Positions 6,147 through 9,606 of a stretch of DNA of 9,606 nucleotides are shown here, in pieces. The stretch comes from an uncultured cyanobacterium (lineage in GTDB: Bacteria > Cyanobacteriota > Cyanobacteriia > Cyanobacteriales > Geitlerinemataceae), in assembly GCA_937121005.1 (NCBI GenBank), contig CAKZKB010000382.1, positions 1 to 9,606 of the forward strand. Reading direction: 5' to 3'. The number at the start of each line of letters is the position of its first letter. Positions within the stretch are counted from its first letter, which is position 1. The position numbers were made by a program, and so were the translations under genes. Under the pieces are notes generated by a model. That model was given only the letters and a program-made list of their open reading frames with translations. It was not told the DNA's origin and ran no database searches.

Positions 6147-7103
6147 TTACTCGGGTTTGATGGCGATCGCCTGGATATTAGAAGTTTGGAATCCCAAGCG
6201 CGATCGCAGGATATCGAAGCTGGTAAATAGGCTGAGTAAGGGAATGTTTTGCAACGGATCGAACGATCGGGCGATTTTTTTCCACCGCCAACCGTTAGCG
6301 ATCGCGTGTTGGCAAGACAAGATCCAAAATGCGGGAGAGGGGAGGAACCGAAACGATTTGACTTCTAAGTTGGCTTCGGTTAGCAAGCGTTCGAGAAGGG
6401 GGCGATCGAACAGATTCCAATGGCGAGGGAAATGATAGCCGCCCCAAAATCCTTGCCGAAAGAGTTTCACATCAGCACTGTTAGAGTTGGGTGTTTCTAG
6501 GACTAAAATACCGCCGGGACGCAGCAATCGAGATAGAGATTGTAGGGACGATCGCGGGTCGTCTAAGTGTTCGATGACTTGCAACATGACAATCAGATCG
6601 AAGGACTCCGGGGGAAGTTCCGGTTCGATGTCGGTAATGTTGCCGCAGTAGGTTTGGTAGCCTTTGGAATTAAGACGATCGACGGTTTCTAAGTTAGTCT
6701 CGATACCGTAGAGTTTGTATTTGGGAATGCCGCGCCGATAGAGAAGTTCTAAATAGCGACCGTTGCCGCAACCCACGTCTAAAAAGGTCGGTTTCTCCAT
6801 TTTCAGGTGCGAAAACCAGGATTTCAGCTTGCGATCGTCGAGCCACTGTTTCGCTCGCAGTGCCAACGGATGCACGGCTTTGTCGTAATTGTACGAGTAG
6901 TAACTCGGCGGATAAATACGATCGAGTTCTTGTTGGATTGGGCGCGGATTCAGATATAAGTTACCGCATTCTTGACACTTAACGATGTGGAAAATCTCGT
7001 CAGAAGTACGATATTCGTAGTCTTTGCCGGAGGCATAGGGAGTCGAGCGATCGCTGCCACAAACGCCGCAATTGACTGATTCGAGTTCGATGGGTTCTAA
7101 CAT
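6147..7103 (-). CDS. Zinc-ribbon class I SAM-dependent methyltransferase
   Basis: The 318-residue protein has an N-terminal zinc ribbon (C12-x2-C15 and C43-x2-C46), a Y-P-x-S-Y-Y segment (64-70), then a Rossmann methyltransferase domain (Methyltransf_23 type). SAM-binding motif I is D109-V-G-C-G-N-G115 and an acidic residue ends strand 2 (G-I-E135-T-N). Also present are L-Q-V-I-E-H-L-D-D-P (175-184) and L-R-P-G-G (195-199), plus G-Y-H-F-P-R-H-W-N (222-230), common in methyltransferases of glycan, lipid and secondary-metabolite clusters. The ATG at 7101-7103 overlaps the desaturase stop (TAATG), with GGAGG 10 bases upstream inside the desaturase gene. The frame is open about 130 codons further upstream, but that is desaturase shadow. 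The likely substrate is the product of the neighbouring desaturase or a related lipid or pigment (inference). Confidence 0.9.
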   Translation of the reverse strand: MLEPIELESVNCGVCGSDRSTPYASGKDYEYRTSDEIFHIVKCQECGNLYLNPRPIQQELDRIYPPSYYSYNYDKAVHPLALRAKQWLDDRKLKSWFSHLKMEKPTFLDVGCGNGRYLELLYRRGIPKYKLYGIETNLETVDRLNSKGYQTYCGNITDIEPELPPESFDLIVMLQVIEHLDDPRSSLQSLSRLLRPGGILVLETPNSNSADVKLFRQGFWGGYHFPRHWNLFDRPLLERLLTEANLEVKSFRFLPSPAFWILSCQHAIANGWRWKKIARSFDPLQNIPLLSLFTSFDILRSRLGFQTSNIQAIAIKPE

Positions 7104-8095
7104 TATTTCGAGTCCTCCATTTTTAACGGCAGCGATCGCGTCACTTGCCACAAAAAGCGCAAATAGCTGTATCGTAAGGTGACTTCGGGTTGCAGTTTCA
7201 CCCAACGATGCGCTTTCGGCAAATTGTAGTGAGGAATGGCGGGCCAAAGATGGTGTTCGGCGTGGTAGTTCATCTGGTGCGGCGAAAACACCATCGCCTC
7301 CAGAAATGACGGACAAAATGTCACCAAACGCTGGCGATCGCCCGCGCGATCGTCGGCGATAACAGCGTGATCGCAAAAGGCACGAATTTCGTCGGGAACG
7401 AAAACCAAAAAATAGATCGGGGCAATCCACAGCACCAGGTACAACCACCAAGGCGTAGGGAGAAACAAGAACACCGAAAAGATGAGAGCTTGGCAAACAA
7501 AAACGGGACGGCGCGTGTTAAGATAGTCTTGAAGCGCCTTGGAAACTGAGCCGCGATCGCGACTCGGAGACGGCGATCGCAACTTGCCAAAGGGAGTCAC
7601 TTTCAACACCGTTTTCCCAAAGGTTGCCAACCCAGAACAAAACAGCAAAAAGGCAATGGGATCGTTTTTGCCACTTAGGGTATGAATGTAGCGATCGGGA
7701 TCGTCGGCGGTGCCCGCGTAGCGATGGTGTAAAAGATGGTTCCGCCGCGCGTCTTCTAAGGCCATAAACATCGGCCCGTATGCGCCCCAACGGGCTAAAT
7801 TATCGTTAACTTGGCGGTGGGGATGCAAAGAATAATGAATGGCATCGTGGGCGAGAATAAATAAAGCGTACTGGCGAGTGCCAACGATTAAAAATGCCAG
7901 GACGATCGTCCACCAAACCGGGTAAGTGGCGACGAGGGCAATTGCCAGGGCAATCGCCAGCCAGTTGCCGGCCAAATCGCGGTAGGCTCGATAGGGGCGA
8001 ACCTGCAACCACTGTTGTACTTGGGTGGGGTTAGCGGCGTGGCGCAAGTGATGTTGAATGGCCGGAAGGTCGCGATCGCAAAGAATAGCAGTCAT
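7103..8095 (-). CDS. Membrane fatty acid desaturase/hydroxylase family protein
   Basis: This 330-residue membrane di-iron enzyme (PF00487) has the three histidine boxes H83-D-A-I-H87, H120-L-L-H-H124 and H278-A-E-H-H282, plus a D-H-A motif at 242-244. Hydrophobic segments lie around 41-60, 61-80, 147-165 and 199-232. The block after box 2 (Y-A-G-T-A-D-D-P-D) and box 3 followed by L-W-P-A-I-P-H-Y-N-L-P-K resemble cyanobacterial acyl-lipid or lipid-alcohol oxidising enzymes; I cannot choose between desaturase and hydroxylase, nor name a substrate. A frame extension of 48 codons upstream runs through AT-rich intergenic DNA and the previous gene's end, so the ATG at 8095 is chosen. A Ser/Arg-rich insert (about 170-183) is partly encoded by two HIP1 octamers. 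It is the first gene of the desaturase-methyltransferase-DUF2141 operon. Confidence 0.88.
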   Translation of the reverse strand: MTAILCDRDLPAIQHHLRHAANPTQVQQWLQVRPYRAYRDLAGNWLAIALAIALVATYPVWWTIVLAFLIVGTRQYALFILAHDAIHYSLHPHRQVNDNLARWGAYGPMFMALEDARRNHLLHHRYAGTADDPDRYIHTLSGKNDPIAFLLFCSGLATFGKTVLKVTPFGKLRSPSPSRDRGSVSKALQDYLNTRRPVFVCQALIFSVFLFLPTPWWLYLVLWIAPIYFLVFVPDEIRAFCDHAVIADDRAGDRQRLVTFCPSFLEAMVFSPHQMNYHAEHHLWPAIPHYNLPKAHRWVKLQPEVTLRYSYLRFLWQVTRSLPLKMEDSK

Positions 8096-8159
8096 TCGCC
8101 GACTTAAAAAGCGAGTTCGATATTTTATTTTAGAGGTATTGAAGGGAAAACAACAGAAA

Positions 8160-8188
8160 ATTTTAATAATTGCGACGTGCGACCCCAA
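8160..8188 (-). promoter_or_regulatory. Candidate promoter of the desaturase operon
   Basis: On the - strand, TTGGGG (8183-8188) and TAAAAT (8160-8165) are separated by 17 bases in an AT-rich 94-base gap. A leader of about 57 bases to the desaturase ATG is implied. The -35 match is partial. Confidence 0.4.
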
Positions 8189-8189
8189 T

Positions 8190-8657
8190 TTAACGGAACG
8201 ATCGCCCCGCGTAGAAGGCAAACCCCAAGCTAAAGGCAATGGCGATCGTCGCCGCCATCACCACTGCTAAATTCATTCCCCCCGATCGCGATCGATCTCT
8301 ACCGCGATCGCTCGAGTCGGTTTCCGGTGCGTGGGTGACGAGAATTGACGGCACTTCCGGGATCGGCATCGATCGCAGTTCTTCAATTTCCGGGTGGGAA
8401 ACAAACGCCTGGGCCACCTGCTGCATTTGTAGCGTCGCCTTGGCTACCTTGACGATTTCCCCTTGCAACTGCTGGTTTTGATGGGTTAAATTCTGATTTT
8501 GATAGGTTAGCTGTTGGTTCTGCTCGTGTAGCGAATCGAGCATGACCCGAGTCGCTTGCAACTCCGCCGCTAACTCCCGGTACACCGATAGGGGCACCGA
8601 AGGGGAGGACGGCCGGGCCGGAGGAACAGCGCGATCGAAAAAGTTGGGATCGGGCAT
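8190..8657 (-). CDS. Coiled-coil, tail-anchored membrane protein (function unknown)
   Basis: I do not recognise a characterised family for this 155-residue protein, though it looks like a conserved cyanobacterial hypothetical. After a Pro/Ser-rich N-terminus (1-22) comes a coiled coil (about 22-86). Its core has three nearly identical heptads, Q-N-Q-Q/N-L-T/Q-x, at 46-66, with Asn at 47, 54 and 61 and Leu at 50, 57 and 64. Next come a Pro-containing linker (97-110), an Arg/Asp/Ser-rich stretch (112-127) and one hydrophobic segment (about 128-149) ending in G-R-S-F-R. This predicts a cytoplasmic coiled coil anchored by its C-terminus. The ATG at 8657 is the first in frame, but no ribosome binding site is evident. 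It sits 140 bases downstream of petE on the same strand, beyond the hairpin cluster, and 94 bases before the desaturase. Confidence 0.75.
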   Translation of the reverse strand: MPDPNFFDRAVPPARPSSPSVPLSVYRELAAELQATRVMLDSLHEQNQQLTYQNQNLTHQNQQLQGEIVKVAKATLQMQQVAQAFVSHPEIEELRSMPIPEVPSILVTHAPETDSSDRGRDRSRSGGMNLAVVMAATIAIAFSLGFAFYAGRSFR

Positions 8658-8662
8658 TTTGC

Positions 8663-8676
8663 GTGAGGTGTGAGGT
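8663..8676. repeat. GTGAGGT heptamer duplicated
   Basis: Two perfect tandem copies of GTGAGGT lie just upstream of the coiled-coil gene's ATG (on its - strand side). The unit length is again 7 bp. Confidence 0.5.
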
Positions 8677-8679
8677 AAT

Positions 8680-8705
8680 GTAGGGGCGAACGCCGTTCGC
8701 CCTTC
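8680..8705. repeat. Palindromic repeat element with GTAGGGG end
   Basis: GGGCGAAC (8684-8691), loop GCC, GTTCGCCC (8695-8702) give an 8-bp perfect stem, extendable by a G-T and an A-T pair. The outer end GTAGGG is shared with the palindrome at 2015-2039 and with the two hairpins at 8737-8791. Part of it can also pair with a neighbouring copy (8687-8697 with 8714-8724, 11 bp). Confidence 0.7.
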
Positions 8706-8736
8706 AGATCGGAAACGGCGTTCGGTTATCGATGCC

Positions 8737-8791
8737 GTTAGGGTTAAACCTGTTAACCCCTACAGTTAGGGTCAACGGCGTTGACCCCTAC
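8737..8791. repeat. Two tandem 28-bp-period hairpins behind petE
   Basis: Two 27-bp units (8737-8763 and 8765-8791) share both ends, GTAGGGGT and ACCCTAAC on the - strand. The stems are GGGTTAA/TTAACCC (8741-8747 and 8753-8759) and GGGTCAAC/GTTGACCC (8769-8776 and 8780-8787). One stem base pair differs by a compensatory change. The second unit begins 6 bases after the petE stop, so these could terminate or stabilise the petE transcript. There is no T-run. Confidence 0.75.
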
Positions 8792-8797
8792 AGTTGA

Positions 8798-9175
8798 CTA
8801 CTTGACAACGACCTTGCCAATCATACCCGCACCGCGATGGGGTTCGCAGTAGTAGGTATAGGTTCCGGGTTCGTCAAAGGTTTCTTCAAAGGTTTCGCCA
8901 GGGGCAAAAGCCAGAGCTTTGTGGGAGAGTTCGGGGTGTCCTTTCACAACGACGTTGTGGGGGGCCAGCTTGTTGTTGACCCATTTTACCGTGTCGCCGG
9001 CCGAGATTTCCACTTCCGAGGGGACGAAGGACAGCAGTCCGTTGTCGGATCCCATTTTCACCTCAACGGTTCCGGCGGTGGCGGGGGAAGCGATGGCCGC
9101 AAAGGAGACGATGGCGATCGCAGCAACGCAGACTAGCGCTTTTAGGGAGTGAGTGAGACGATCGAAAAACTTCAT
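8798..9175 (-). CDS. petE: Plastocyanin precursor
   Basis: Plastocyanin is the small blue-copper protein of the thylakoid lumen that carries electrons from cytochrome b6f to photosystem I. The 125-residue precursor has a basic N-terminus (K2, R6, K12), a hydrophobic core (13-30) and a S-P-A-T-A cleavage site after residue 34, leaving a mature protein of about 91 residues. Type 1 copper ligands are complete: H73 (A-P-H-N-V-V), C110 (Y-Y-C-E-P-H), H113 and M118 (G-A-G-M-I-G-K). The loop between the first copper His and L-S-H-K is short (V-V-K-G-H-P-E), as I recall from the 91-residue Synechococcus elongatus plastocyanin, and shorter than in Nostoc or Synechocystis. The ATG at 9175 has no clear Shine-Dalgarno. 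Its 3' side holds tandem hairpins and its 5' side palindromic elements. Confidence in identity is very high. Confidence 0.97.
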   Translation of the reverse strand: MKFFDRLTHSLKALVCVAAIAIVSFAAIASPATAGTVEVKMGSDNGLLSFVPSEVEISAGDTVKWVNNKLAPHNVVVKGHPELSHKALAFAPGETFEETFDEPGTYTYYCEPHRGAGMIGKVVVK

Positions 9176-9209
9176 AGTTAGGATTTGATGCTATTTAGAT
9201 TCGCTTGGA

Positions 9210-9243
9210 CGGCAATTTCGGTAGCCATGGCTCCAGTTTGCCG
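9210..9243 (-). promoter_or_regulatory. Nested inverted repeat in the petE 5' leader
   Basis: CGGCAA (9210-9215) pairs with TTGCCG (9238-9243) and encloses the 10-bp palindrome AGCCATGGCT (9223-9232). If transcription starts near 9249 this would form a hairpin in the petE mRNA leader, ending about 35 bases before the ATG. Its regulatory role is a guess. Confidence 0.35.
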
Positions 9244-9255
9244 CCTTCAAATTGA

Positions 9256-9281
9256 ATTTTATCAGATCTTCGACGTTGAAG
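9256..9281 (-). promoter_or_regulatory. Candidate petE -10 box with adjacent 14-bp near-palindrome
   Basis: On the - strand TAAAAT (9256-9261) is a good -10 with no consensus -35 at the proper distance. The near-palindrome CTTCGACGTTGAAG (9268-9281, one mismatched pair) falls in the spacer and -35 area, the position expected for an operator. Copper or light control of petE is known in cyanobacteria; a link to this site is inference. Confidence 0.35.
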
Positions 9282-9568
9282 ACCCCATTCTCTAAGCTAT
9301 CCATTACACACATCTCGGTGTAACCTTGTCCAGCACTGGGTTTTAGCCATCGCTTGCGCGATCGCTTTCCCCGACCCACTCTCCAAGAATCCGACTTTTC
9401 CGAAGAAAACGGCGATCGAGAGTAGGTTGACCCCGAACCCCGAGCCCGCCGACCTTTCAAAAGGAGCGACAAAGTGGATTTAGGGAGGCCGCAACTAGAA
9501 GCTGAAAGCCTTGCGGTATAAGGGATCGAGCGACTTTTGCGCAAGGGATAGATTCTCTAAGGAGGGGG

Positions 9569-9606
9569 ATGAAAACGTCGCCCACCATGGACATTCTACA
9601 CCCGAC
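9569..9606 (+). CDS. Possible 5' end of a + strand gene cut by the window edge
   Basis: An ATG at 9569 opens a frame (M-K-T-S-P-T-M-D-I-L-H-P) that runs to the window end. AAGGAGG (9559-9565) precedes it by only 3 bases, which is close; the in-frame ATG at 9587 is too far from the site. Twelve codons are too few to identify a product. The gene would be divergent from petE. Confidence 0.35.
   Translation, partial: MKTSPTMDILHP

Larger units (their letters stand above)
9176..9568. other. petE upstream intergenic region without a convincing gene
   Basis: About 390 bases carry no gene I can support; an open - strand frame across 9191-9544 is discussed as rejected. Visible structures are a nested inverted repeat in the petE leader (9210-9243), a near-palindrome (9268-9281) beside a -10-like box, one HIP1 octamer near 9357, a possible 15-codon leader peptide (9474-9521, + strand) and a strong purine-rich ribosome-binding-like site at 9559-9565. 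Confidence 0.5.

Noticed and set aside
7104..7496. 130-codon upstream extension of the methyltransferase frame
   Set aside because: It lies wholly inside the desaturase gene in another frame; the ATG at 7103 has a GGAGG site and begins just before the zinc ribbon.
8096..8239. 48-codon upstream extension of the desaturase
   Set aside because: It runs through the AT-rich promoter region and the end of the coiled-coil gene, and its residues show no desaturase similarity.
8661..8680. Yfr1-like small RNA suggested by CCTCACACCTCAC on the - strand
   Set aside because: The exact conserved Yfr1 core is not present and the flanking hairpins do not fit; the sequence is explained by a GTGAGGT tandem duplication.
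9191..9544. 117-codon open frame on the - strand upstream of petE
   Set aside because: It is rich in Ser/Arg/Lys without domain character, no family is recognisable, it lies over the petE leader and promoter area, and it has no convincing start site.

Overview
The window looks like a cyanobacterial chromosome segment. It encodes a plastocyanin, a stand-alone protochlorophyllide-reductase-type (PCP_red) domain protein, a DUF6335 protein and a zinc-ribbon serine/threonine kinase of a kind common in cyanobacteria. The octamer GCGATCGC (HIP1) occurs at least 20 times, against about 0.15 expected at equal base frequencies. Intergenic DNA carries 7-bp-period tandem repeats like those of filamentous cyanobacteria. 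A filamentous (Oscillatoriales-like) host is my inference; no species is assigned.

The left half (about 1-5215) is read mainly from the + strand. A small Mpo1-like (DUF962) membrane protein starts right after a heptamer repeat array. It is followed by a 475-residue TIM-barrel amidohydrolase, a perfect intergenic palindrome, a secreted PEP-CTERM protein with a terminator-like hairpin behind it, a membrane-anchored Ser/Thr kinase with its own candidate promoter, and a 61-residue PCP_red protein.

The right half (5221-9175) is read from the - strand. In transcription order (right to left) it holds plastocyanin (petE), a coiled-coil tail-anchored protein, a membrane fatty acid desaturase, a zinc-ribbon SAM methyltransferase, an exported DUF2141 protein and a DUF6335 protein. 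Desaturase and methyltransferase overlap by one base (TAATG), and DUF2141 starts 5 bases after the methyltransferase stop, so these three form a tight operon, probably concerned with modifying a lipid or pigment of the membrane or envelope. The substrate cannot be read from the sequence. PCP_red and DUF6335 converge with only 5 bases between their stop codons.

Behind petE lie two tandem 28-bp-period hairpins with a compensatory base-pair change, then a third related hairpin. The last 430 bases hold the petE upstream region, with palindromic candidate regulatory elements, and probably the first codons of a further + strand gene cut by the window edge. No tRNA, rRNA, CRISPR array, transposase or phage gene was seen. 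Most genes belong to recognisable families; the less explained material is the lipid-type operon and the intergenic repeat and hairpin structures.
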